From DATHTS01 sp041940425 (GTDB lineage: Bacteria > Acidobacteriota > Blastocatellia > Pyrinomonadales > Pyrinomonadaceae): a DNA stretch of 64,000 nt. Positions 17,597 through 25,152 of the stretch are shown piece by piece. Below the pieces are notes generated by a model. It ran no database searches. It was not told the origin of the DNA and saw only the letters and a list, made by a program, of their open reading frames with translations. The position numbers were made by a program, and so were the translations under genes. Location of the stretch: positions 1 through 64,000 of the forward strand of contig JBGTSF010000011.1 in assembly GCA_041940425.1 (NCBI GenBank). Direction: 5' to 3'. Positions within the stretch are counted from its first letter, which is position 1, and each line of letters starts with the position of its first letter.

Positions 17597-17848
17597 GCGC
17601 TCCGCTTAAAATTTTCCGCCAACGCCTGATTGTTTTCCGCCAACGTCTAATTTTTTTGCGCCGATGCCTGTTTGTTTTGAGCCGATGCCTGTTTGTTTTG
17701 AGCCGATGCCTGATTGCTTTGCGCCAACGCCAAAATGAATGCCGCCAATGCCGAAATGAATCGCGCCGACACTCAAATGAATTGAGCCGGCGGCAAAATG
17801 ATTTATGCCGATGCCTTTTTGAAAAAGGCGGTCGGCATAATTAAAGTT
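17597..17848. repeat. Array of 21-bp tandem repeats (10 clear units)
   Basis: Ten consecutive 21-base units run from 17618 to 17827. Units 3 and 4 are identical (GCCGATGCCTGTTTGTTTTGA), and others read like GCCAATGCCGAAATGAATCGC. The first half GCCrAyGCC is best kept. One weaker unit precedes (17597-17617) and one follows (17828-17848). The consensus differs from that of the 7796 array, but the length is again exactly 21 bases. It fills the gap between the murE terminator and the L,D-transpeptidase gene. Confidence 0.92.
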
Positions 17849-17866
17849 GGTTTTTTATCCTAAAAT

Positions 17867-19174
17867 TTAAGATCGTTTGTTGGAATTGCTTTCCGATTTA
17901 TCCGAACGGTTGACCGTATCGCGGAATTCGACCGCAACGCCTTTTTCGATTCTACTGCCGAGATCGAGCGCGTCCCAGTTGGTCAGACGGATACAGCCGT
18001 GCGAGGTCGCGTAGCCGATGGTTTCCGGCGCGCTCGTGCCGTGAATGCCGTAATGCGGTTTTGAAAGATCCATCCAGATCAAGCCGACCGCGTTGTTCGG
18101 TCCGGGAGGAATCTTCGCGTTCGGTCCGCTGCCCTCGTCGAGCAGAGCGGGCTGGTAATGCCACCACGGATTTCTGGCGATGGCGTTTATTTTATACTCG
18201 CCCGACGGCGACGGGTTGTATTCCGAACCGAGCGTCGAAGGATAATGGACGACGATTTTTCCATTTGAATCCAGTCCGTGCAGGTAATGACCGCCATCTG
18301 AAATGACGATGCGCGCGACATCCGCTTTAGAATTTTCGACTTTCGTGCCTTTTTCGATAACCATCGGCGTCTGCAGATTCGGAACAAAAAGCGTATCGCC
18401 CGCCTTCAGATCGTTGAGCGAAACCTTCGGGTTCAGATGTTTCAAAAGCGCGGGCGAGATGTGAAACATTTCCGAGAGCTTTTCTTCGAGCGATTCGTAG
18501 CACATACAATCCATTTTCGCTTTTTCGTATATGTCGGAAGGTATTTTTTTGAACGGTCCTTCGACGTCTTTTTCCGACAATTTACGCTCGGTGATCAATT
18601 TTTCCGGCGTTCCGGCAAGCTCGATCATTTTTTGATACGTCTTTTGGTCAACCTCGCCGTTCGCCGGCAGACCCTGCGCTTTTTGCAGCCAATAGACAGC
18701 CTTTTCCGTGTTCTTTCCCCATTTCGCGTCAATGATGCCGGGCGAAAAGTTCGTGCGGTCGAGCAGAAGCTGCGCGCGGAAAACCGAAGGACCTTCGGCA
18801 TCGCCCGAAAGCGGCGTATATTGCTTCTGATTATTGACGTTTTCCGGCGTTACGTCGCTCCACTTCTCGGTGTTCTTTGTCTGGTTTTTCTCGGTCGAAC
18901 CGTCAATCTGAACGAACTTTTTCCAGTCCTGATCCATCCGTCCGGCTTCGATCTGCTGTTCGGAAATGTTTTGTTCTTCGCCGAGCGGCGAAACTTCGCC
19001 CGAAGAGTCCGGGCTGGCTTCACTTACTGAATTGGAATTTGAGGCGGTATTAACATTCGCCGCATTCGCCGCGTTAGTGTTTTCCTTTGGAACGCAGGCT
19101 TGTAAAAGTATCAGGGAAAGCGCCGCGAGGAAAAGAAAATTTATCTTACTGAAATTTAGAAAGGTGTTCTGCAT
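17867..19174 (-). CDS. L,D-transpeptidase lipoprotein (YkuD) with PG-binding domain
   Basis: A 435-residue envelope protein. The signal peptide ends in a lipobox L-Q-A-C with the lipidated Cys27. A low-complexity Asn/Ser linker follows, then a PG_binding_1-type domain (about 130-190) and a LysM-like segment (LKHLNPKVSLNDLKAGDTLF). The YkuD catalytic domain carries HGT and then SHGCIRL, with the active Cys and His. The family forms 3-3 cross-links in peptidoglycan or anchors proteins to it. A good ribosome site (AGGAGTTAGACAATAA) precedes the ATG. It is one of several peptidoglycan-active genes between 15.9 and 21.5 kb. Confidence 0.92.
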   Translation of the reverse strand: MQNTFLNFSKINFLFLAALSLILLQACVPKENTNAANAANVNTASNSNSVSEASPDSSGEVSPLGEEQNISEQQIEAGRMDQDWKKFVQIDGSTEKNQTKNTEKWSDVTPENVNNQKQYTPLSGDAEGPSVFRAQLLLDRTNFSPGIIDAKWGKNTEKAVYWLQKAQGLPANGEVDQKTYQKMIELAGTPEKLITERKLSEKDVEGPFKKIPSDIYEKAKMDCMCYESLEEKLSEMFHISPALLKHLNPKVSLNDLKAGDTLFVPNLQTPMVIEKGTKVENSKADVARIVISDGGHYLHGLDSNGKIVVHYPSTLGSEYNPSPSGEYKINAIARNPWWHYQPALLDEGSGPNAKIPPGPNNAVGLIWMDLSKPHYGIHGTSAPETIGYATSHGCIRLTNWDALDLGSRIEKGVAVEFRDTVNRSDKSESNSNKRS

Positions 19175-19338
19175 TTATTGTCTAACTCCTGTGTATTGTT
19201 TTGATGCTTATAAAACTATCTGTAAATTAAGAGTGCAATAATTATTCCGAAGTAAAATTTTAAAAATATCTGCAAAGAATTTGAAGCTGTCTCAAAAACG
19301 GCAGAACAAATAATCGTGTAGCGTTGAAATGAATTTAG

Positions 19339-19611
19339 CCGTGGAATTATGGTTTTTGAAAATTAAATGTTCCAATAAAGGATTTTTCTGTCGCGTTAGC
19401 GACTAATTGAATTTAGCCGTGTGTTTCAACGCACGGGACATGATAAATACGGTAATCTGTCGCGTCAGCGACAACTGAATTCAATTGTCGCTGACGCGAC
19501 AAAACCACCTTATAAACTTAGACCGTGCAATAAATTACACGGCTAAAGTCAGATAATCGCTACGCGATATTTTATTGATACATTTAATTTTCAAAAACCA
19601 TAATTCCACGG
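19339..19611. repeat. MITE-like element, 273 bp with perfect 32-bp inverted ends
   Basis: The arm at 19339-19370 (begins CCGTGGAATTATGG) is repeated exactly and inverted at 19580-19611. Inside lies a second perfect 17-bp inverted repeat (TGTCGCGTCAGCGACAA, 19459-19475, with 19485-19501) and partial copies of the motif GAATTTAGCCGTG. No open frame of note is present, and I see no clear target duplication. It fills most of the 484-base gap between the M23 and L,D-transpeptidase genes; the rest holds nothing recognisable. Confidence 0.8.
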
Positions 19612-19658
19612 GTGATTGATAAAACATTTCGCGCCCAAGCGAGCGACGGCAGATTCGG

Positions 19659-20360
19659 TTAATCAGTTTCGATCCCGTTCTTTAAGAGCGGAAACGGATT
19701 GATGCTCACGCCTTCGAAATAGCGGCTCGGATCATCGAGAACGGAGATGGCGAAATGCAGATGATAGTTTCCTTTAACGGCGTTTCCCGTGTCGCCGACA
19801 TAGCCGATGACCGTGCCGCGCCGGACAAATTCTTTTTCCTGCAAACTTTCCGCCCGCCGCTGAAGATGCGCGTAATAATAGACCAATTTTTTATCCGCGC
19901 TGTATTGATAGATCGTGATGCCGCCGCGTTCGCTGTCGAAAAATTTGGCGATCTCGCCGTCGGCGGCGGCAAGCACGGGCGTGCCCTCGGGCGCGGGAAT
20001 GTCTATCGCGTTATGCGCGCGTTCGCCGTCGCGCGGATCGTTGTAATTGTCCGTGAGCTGTTCGCGCTTAACGCCTTTGACGGGAATCACAAGGCTGTGC
20101 GCCGGGTATTCGGCAAAGGGAGGCGAGGCAGTTTCGGGCGTCTGTGCAGGTTCGGCAGTTTCAGAAATTGACGGGATCGGGAGCGGGGTCGGAACTTGTT
20201 TTTCAAATTCCGGCGCGGGAATCGTGTCGGGTTTCAGAGCGGAAATATCAGCCGTTCCCAATTTTATTTTTTCATAAATAAAAACGACTAATATAAAATG
20301 AAGAAAAATCAAATATATGACCAGCAGTGTTTTAGTCAAATATTTGCTAAACTTGCTCAT
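19659..20360 (-). CDS. M23 family metallopeptidase (LytM-type), membrane-anchored
   Basis: A 233-residue protein with an N-terminal membrane anchor (about residues 8-31), a Pro/Thr/Glu-rich linker and a C-terminal peptidase M23 domain. The zinc and catalytic residues are in place: H116-x3-D120 (HNAIDI), H165 in YYAHL and H200-x-H202 (HLHFAI). Such enzymes cut cross-links in peptidoglycan outside the inner membrane. It lies back to back with the VanY-like gene at 20427 and upstream, across the MITE-like element, of the L,D-transpeptidase. Confidence 0.92.
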   Translation of the reverse strand: MSKFSKYLTKTLLVIYLIFLHFILVVFIYEKIKLGTADISALKPDTIPAPEFEKQVPTPLPIPSISETAEPAQTPETASPPFAEYPAHSLVIPVKGVKREQLTDNYNDPRDGERAHNAIDIPAPEGTPVLAAADGEIAKFFDSERGGITIYQYSADKKLVYYYAHLQRRAESLQEKEFVRRGTVIGYVGDTGNAVKGNYHLHFAISVLDDPSRYFEGVSINPFPLLKNGIETD

Positions 20361-20426
20361 TGCTTAATCGTAAATTTTTGAAAAACTTAACGCAACAGAA
20401 GTTTTTACGCTTGCGGTCACCAAACG

Positions 20427-21527
20427 ATGAAAACGCTCATCTTTATAACAATCGGTTTTTTGATTTTCAGCCAGTCCGTCCGGTCGCAAGTAAACGCTTT
20501 GCCCAAAGAATGCGTTAAAATTCTCGACACTGTTTTTCCGTCCTGGCGATACGACAGCGATTGGGATTACGAACGGACGCAAAATGCTCCGGCGGCTTAT
20601 TCAGCCGATCTGAACGGCGACGGGAAAATTGACTACGGCGTTTTTATCGAATTTGCCGGACAAAAAAAACTCGTGCTTTTCATCAAACAGAGAAAGGGCT
20701 TCAAGTATTTTGCGGTCGGGCGCGAAGCGGTTTTTGCCGCCGACGCGTCTCTGATGCGCGAGGTGAGAATCGTACAAAAAGATATGGAAACAATATTTTT
20801 CGAAAATCTGCCGAAAGATTTCTCCGTGCCCAAAGATTCGTTCGGAATGAGAATTTTAAAGGAATACGGCGCGATGTTTGTCGGAAAAGGCGAACGGGTC
20901 GTGCCGAAAAATGTGATTTTCAGGGACGAAAAAGATGTCGCGGATTTTCAAAACACCTTGAGTATCAGCCGCGAAAAGATCGGCAGATTCGAGATCGAAC
21001 TGCAAACTGCGGCGATGAACGCACTGAAAAACGCCGTCGCGGAAGCCGCCGCGAAAAATCTGAAGATCACGACCAGAGATTACGATGCCGGACGGCGCAG
21101 TTACGGCGAAACCGTCGGTCTCTGGTTTAGCCGCGTCGAACCCGCGCTCGATTTCTGGACTTCAAACGGGAAACTCTCTGTCTTCGACGCCGACCGGCTC
21201 AGAAAAATCTCACTTTCGGAACAGATCGCGGAAATTTTCAAGCTCGAAGAACAGGGAATTTATTTCAGCAAGGATTTGTCAAAGCCGATCATGTATTCGG
21301 TCGCGCCGCCCGGAACTTCGCAGCATCTTTCGATGCTCGCCGTGGACATCAATGAATACAATTCCCCGGCAATTCAGCAGATCATGGCGCGAAACGGCTG
21401 GCATCAGACCGTTATTTCCGACCTGCCGCATTTCACGTATCTCGGCGCGGTCGAATCGGAGCTTCCCGCGCTGGGGCTGAAAAAGGTCAGTTCGGGCGGG
21501 CGTTTTTACTGGATTCCGAATTTGTAA
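20427..21527 (+). CDS. Secreted protein with VanY/M15-like D,D-carboxypeptidase domain
   Basis: A 366-residue exported protein with a signal peptide (cleavage near SVRSQ, residue 20). The N-terminal half has a calcium-loop-like segment DLNGDGKIDYG of FG-GAP type. The C-terminal part resembles M15B peptidases, with H300 in TSQHL, D307 in AVDINEY and H335 in LPHFTYLG at the places of the three zinc ligands. The central 150 residues are helical and not recognised. By family it would trim D-Ala from peptidoglycan stem peptides. It is followed after 4 bases by a metallo-beta-lactamase fold gene. Confidence 0.75.
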   Translation: MKTLIFITIGFLIFSQSVRSQVNALPKECVKILDTVFPSWRYDSDWDYERTQNAPAAYSADLNGDGKIDYGVFIEFAGQKKLVLFIKQRKGFKYFAVGREAVFAADASLMREVRIVQKDMETIFFENLPKDFSVPKDSFGMRILKEYGAMFVGKGERVVPKNVIFRDEKDVADFQNTLSISREKIGRFEIELQTAAMNALKNAVAEAAAKNLKITTRDYDAGRRSYGETVGLWFSRVEPALDFWTSNGKLSVFDADRLRKISLSEQIAEIFKLEEQGIYFSKDLSKPIMYSVAPPGTSQHLSMLAVDINEYNSPAIQQIMARNGWHQTVISDLPHFTYLGAVESELPALGLKKVSSGGRFYWIPNL

Positions 21528-21531
21528 AATA

Positions 21532-22623
21532 ATGAAAAAATGGTTTTTCAGAATTTTAATCGCTATTGTTTTGCTCGTCGTCATCGTGCTGACATCGGCG
21601 TTTGTCTTGGAGAAAATTGACAGCGTGAAAATCGAAAAATACGTCACAAATGAAAATTTAAAAACCGTCAAAGCCGATTGGCAGGGAACGCCGGTTGATC
21701 AGAAAGGGCGTTTTGTAAACGTCGAGCATCCTTTTTTGCCGAAAATAACGGATTTGCTGAAATGGCAGCTAAGCGCAAATCAATTCAAAGAAGAAAAACA
21801 AAATGATACCGAAAGATTGCAGATTTTCGATCCGGCAAATTTTTTGGGCGGCGAAAAAGACGGCATTCTCTGGCTCGGACACGCTTCGGTTTTTATTCGT
21901 CTTGATGGAAAAACTATCTTGATTGATCCGGTTTTCGGCGAGCCGTCGTTTATTGACAGATTCGTCGAAGTGCCGAATCCGATCGAGAAAATAAAGCGCG
22001 TTGACTACATTCTCGTCACGCACGATCACCGCGATCACTGCGACGAAACGACTTTGAAAAGCCTTGCCGAAAAGTTTCCGAACGCGAAATTTCTGGGCGG
22101 TTTGGAAATGCAGGATTTGTTTAACGATTGGAAAACCGGTTCGAACGAAGTGAAAAACGCGGGCTGGTATCAGCAGTTTAATCTGGAAAGCGATTTGAAA
22201 ATCTCATTCGTTCCCGTTCGCCACTGGTCGCGGCGAGGGCTGTTCGACACTAATCAGAGGCTCTGGGGCGGATATGTTGTCGAGGGCGCGGGAAAGAAAA
22301 TCTATCATGGCGGCGATTCCGGTTACGGTTCGCATTACAGGGAACTTTTCGATACATTCGGTGCGATGGATTATTTCATCATCGGCATCGGCGCGTATGA
22401 GCCGCGCTGGTTTATGCAGGCGAATCACAATAATCCTTCGGACGCAGTAAAAGCTTTTCAGGACGCGCAGGCGAAAATTCTCGTTCCGATGCATTACGGC
22501 ACATTCAACCTGTCGGACGAACCGCCGAACCAGCCTCTAAGATTATTAAAACAGGAAGCTGAAAAAGCCGGATTGAGCGAAAAATTAAAACCTTTGCAGA
22601 TAAATGAAAGTTTGAATTTTTAG
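21532..22623 (+). CDS. Metallo-beta-lactamase fold hydrolase (NAPE-PLD / UlaG type)
   Basis: A 363-residue protein with an N-terminal membrane helix (about residues 5-26). The fold begins at ILWLGHASVFIRLDGKTILID. The metal motif THDHRDHCD (H-x-H-x-D-H) and later H and D residues (VRHWSRRG, GGDSGYG, MHYGTF) fit the family of N-acylphosphatidylethanolamine phospholipase D and UlaG-like lactonases. The membrane anchor suggests a lipid or envelope substrate, but this is not shown. The start lies 4 bases after the previous stop, so the two genes form one transcript. Confidence 0.85.
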   Translation: MKKWFFRILIAIVLLVVIVLTSAFVLEKIDSVKIEKYVTNENLKTVKADWQGTPVDQKGRFVNVEHPFLPKITDLLKWQLSANQFKEEKQNDTERLQIFDPANFLGGEKDGILWLGHASVFIRLDGKTILIDPVFGEPSFIDRFVEVPNPIEKIKRVDYILVTHDHRDHCDETTLKSLAEKFPNAKFLGGLEMQDLFNDWKTGSNEVKNAGWYQQFNLESDLKISFVPVRHWSRRGLFDTNQRLWGGYVVEGAGKKIYHGGDSGYGSHYRELFDTFGAMDYFIIGIGAYEPRWFMQANHNNPSDAVKAFQDAQAKILVPMHYGTFNLSDEPPNQPLRLLKQEAEKAGLSEKLKPLQINESLNF

Positions 22624-22624
22624 A

Positions 22625-22845
22625 GCGTGATAGGTAATACGTGATAGGCGAAAAGCGCGATACGCGATACGTAATACGTAATACGTTATACGTTATGCGT
22701 GATACATGATACGTAATACGTGATACGTAATAAGTGATACGCGATAAGGAAGGATAATAGATAAAAAACTCTTTTGATAAATCCAGACCGACTTTCAATT
22801 TCTAAAGAACGTATTGCGTAACACGTATCGCGTATTACGAAATAA
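22625..22845. repeat. Large heptanucleotide repeat hairpin before malQ
   Basis: About 18 copies of 7-base units such as GTAATAC, GTGATAC and GCGATAC run from 22625 to about 22746. A shorter arm of inverted units (GCGTAACACGTATCGCGTATTACG) lies at about 22812-22841. The right arm ends ten bases before the malQ start codon, and the gap between the arms is about 65 bases. Confidence 0.9.
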
Positions 22846-22849
22846 TACT

Positions 22850-24373
22850 ATGAAATTTCCGAGAGCGAGCGGCATTCTGCTGCATCCGACATCACTGCCT
22901 TCAGATTACGGCGTTGGCGATCTGGGCAAAAATGCTTATAAATTCGTTGATTTTCTCGAATCGGCGCGGCAGACTTACTGGCAGATTTTGCCTCTGGGAC
23001 CGACCGGCTACGGCGATTCGCCGTATCAAGCGTTTTCCGCTTTTGCCGGAAATACGAATATGATCTCGCCCGAACTTCTCGTCAAAGACGGATTTTTGAC
23101 CATGGAAGAAATAAATCAAAAACCGGATTTTCCGGTCGGGCGCGTAGATTTCGGAAAACTTTACGATTGGAAAAATCATATTCTCGCGCTCGCTTTTGAA
23201 AGATTCCGCCAATCAGAAGATGCTGATTTGCGCGAAAGATTTGAAACTTTTGTTTGGGAAGAAAACTCTTGGCTCGATGATTACGCTTTGTTTCGCGCGA
23301 TCAAAAAATCGCAAGATCAACGGCTCTGGCTCGAATGGGACGAACCTTTAAAATTGCGCGACGAAGCGGCACTCGAACAGGCGCGTGAAAATTTGCGCGG
23401 CGAAATACTTTTGCAAAAATTTCAGCAGTGGCTTTTCTTTCGGCAATGGTCGGATTTAAAGAATTACGCGAACGAAAAAAATATAAAGATCGTCGGCGAC
23501 GTGCCGATTTTTATCTCGCTCGATTCATCGGACGTTTGGTGCAATCCGCAGGAATTTAAATTGAATGCGGACGGTTCGCCGAAGACGGTCGCCGGAGTTC
23601 CGCCCGATTATTTTTCCGCCACCGGACAGCTTTGGGGAAATCCGATCTATGATTGGGAAAAGATGAAAGCCGACGGTTTTCGCTGGTGGATTTCGCGCGT
23701 CAAAGCGACATTAAAAACGGTTGATGTCGTTCGCGTTGACCATTTTCGCGGTTTCGCCGCCGCGTGGGAAGTTCCGGGCGGCGACAAAACGGCGGTCAAC
23801 GGCGAATGGGTTGATGTTCCCGGAATGGAACTTTTTACCGCTCTAAAAAGCGAAATCGGCGAGCTGCCTTTTTGGGCGGAAGATTTGGGCGTAATAACGC
23901 CCGATGTTGAACATCTGCGCGATTCGTTCGGTTTTCCCGGAATGCGAATTTTGCAATACGGCTTCGGCGGCGATGCGAAAAATCACGATCTGCCGCATAA
24001 TTATATAAAAAATTCGGTCGCTTATACCGGAACGCACGACAACGACACGGTAGTCGGCTGGTTTAATTCGGGAGTCGGAAAAGGCTCGACACGCGATAAC
24101 TTGCAGATTGATCGGGAACGCGCATTTTGTTTGAAATACTTAAACTCCGACGGTACGGAAATTCAATGGGATTTCATCCGCGCCGTCTGGTCGTCGGTCG
24201 CAAATACGGCAATCGCGCCGATGCAGGATTTATTAGGACTCGGAAACGAAGCGCGTATGAATCTGCCGGCTTCGAGTTTGGGAAACTGGAACTGGCAAAG
24301 CGTCGAAGATGATTTTTCCGGTAAAACGGCGGAAAGATTGCTTGAACTGACGGAAGTTTTCGGGAGAGTTTGA
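22850..24373 (+). CDS. malQ: 4-alpha-glucanotransferase (GH77, amylomaltase)
   Basis: This cytoplasmic enzyme transfers alpha-1,4-glucan segments in maltodextrin and glycogen metabolism. It has 507 residues from the ATG giving MKFPRASGILLHPTSLPS, the normal start of the family. A longer frame from 22814 would translate repeat DNA and is not used. Catalytic motifs are RVDHFRG with the nucleophile Asp, AEDLG with the acid Glu, and GTHDNDT with the third Asp. There is no recognisable ribosome site because the heptamer repeat runs almost to the start codon. Confidence 0.95.
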   Translation: MKFPRASGILLHPTSLPSDYGVGDLGKNAYKFVDFLESARQTYWQILPLGPTGYGDSPYQAFSAFAGNTNMISPELLVKDGFLTMEEINQKPDFPVGRVDFGKLYDWKNHILALAFERFRQSEDADLRERFETFVWEENSWLDDYALFRAIKKSQDQRLWLEWDEPLKLRDEAALEQARENLRGEILLQKFQQWLFFRQWSDLKNYANEKNIKIVGDVPIFISLDSSDVWCNPQEFKLNADGSPKTVAGVPPDYFSATGQLWGNPIYDWEKMKADGFRWWISRVKATLKTVDVVRVDHFRGFAAAWEVPGGDKTAVNGEWVDVPGMELFTALKSEIGELPFWAEDLGVITPDVEHLRDSFGFPGMRILQYGFGGDAKNHDLPHNYIKNSVAYTGTHDNDTVVGWFNSGVGKGSTRDNLQIDRERAFCLKYLNSDGTEIQWDFIRAVWSSVANTAIAPMQDLLGLGNEARMNLPASSLGNWNWQSVEDDFSGKTAERLLELTEVFGRV

Positions 24374-24376
24374 GAA

Positions 24377-24733
24377 GTGGAAAATCTAAAGTTTCAAATA
24401 GCGTATGTCGCAGTTTTGGCATTTGTATCGGCGGCATTTTTGCCGATTTATTTAATGCGCCGTAGAATGCGGAGAATGGCGGAAGACGATCTAAAAAGAA
24501 TTAGTTTTGACGATTGGAAAAATCAGATAAAATCGGGCGCGTATATCCGTCTGATATGCTATAACCTTTGGGGATTGATCTTGATCGGGTTTTTGATTTA
24601 CAACTACCGTTTGGTTATAGAAAATGGCGTTGATCTTGTTACCGTTTTTATTTTGATCGTCGCGTTTTCTTATATGTTCGCCGGGTTTTACGTCTTTAAA
24701 ACTGAGATGAAGAAGCTCGTAATTGAAAGTTAA
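24377..24733 (+). CDS. Small membrane protein of unknown function
   Basis: A 118-residue protein with a GTG start 4 bases after the malQ stop, so probably translated from the malQ message. Three hydrophobic helices are visible (about residues 6-26, 57-76 and 84-105), with a charged loop RRRMRRMAEDDLKR after the first. No family is recognised. Two smaller membrane-protein genes follow on the same strand. Confidence 0.7.
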   Translation: MENLKFQIAYVAVLAFVSAAFLPIYLMRRRMRRMAEDDLKRISFDDWKNQIKSGAYIRLICYNLWGLILIGFLIYNYRLVIENGVDLVTVFILIVAFSYMFAGFYVFKTEMKKLVIES

Positions 24734-24784
24734 TTATTATGAAAATTAGCTTATAACACGGGAAATTTTTACAGAGAAACATTT

Positions 24785-24955
24785 ATGAGAAATGAACTAC
24801 TCTACGCGCTCGTTTTTTCTGTTGTGTTTTTTCTTAGCGGATTAGTGTTTGCTGTTCATCAAAAGAACAGCGGCGCGATAATAATTTCCGCGGCGATTAT
24901 TTTATCTGCCGTTTCGATTTGTATAAAACTTGAGAATTTAAATAAAAATAAATGA
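24785..24955 (+). CDS. Tiny two-helix membrane protein
   Basis: A 56-residue frame beginning MRNELLYALVFSVVFFLSG. Two hydrophobic helices (about 5-24 and 31-47) are joined by the short loop HQKNSG. A weak purine-rich site precedes the ATG. It ends in ATGA shared with the next frame, which supports both being genes. No family is recognised. Confidence 0.55.
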   Translation: MRNELLYALVFSVVFFLSGLVFAVHQKNSGAIIISAAIILSAVSICIKLENLNKNK

Positions 24956-25131
24956 AACCACTTTCAATAATCGCATTGTTTTTTGCCGCGTTCCTGATCT
25001 TTCTCGGCATTTCGTCGAGGCAGGCTTCGGGCGGTTTGAGTTACGCCGTGATGGTCGCGGGGTTTTTGATTTTAATATTTCTGGCTGTGGTTTGGGGAAT
25101 TTATTTCGTCAAGCAGAAAAAAAACGTTTAA
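24952..25131 (+). CDS. Tiny two-helix membrane protein
   Basis: A 59-residue frame (MKPLSIIALFFAAFLIFLG at the start) with two hydrophobic helices (about 4-21 and 30-52) and a basic end KQKKNV. It overlaps the previous stop by ATGA, the usual sign of translational coupling. Helix-loop-helix layout and length match the upstream partner, so the two may form a complex. Function is unknown. Confidence 0.55.
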   Translation: MKPLSIIALFFAAFLIFLGISSRQASGGLSYAVMVAGFLILIFLAVVWGIYFVKQKKNV

Positions 25132-25152
25132 AGGTTTTCAGCTGGACAATTT

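Noticed and set aside
17656..17844. Small frame of 62 codons with repeated CLFVLSR-type residues
   Set aside because: It is a translation of the 21-bp array and has no ribosome site.
22505..22798. Minus-strand frame with repeated ITYYVSR-type residues
   Set aside because: Product of the heptamer repeat (7 codons per 3 units); not a protein repeat.
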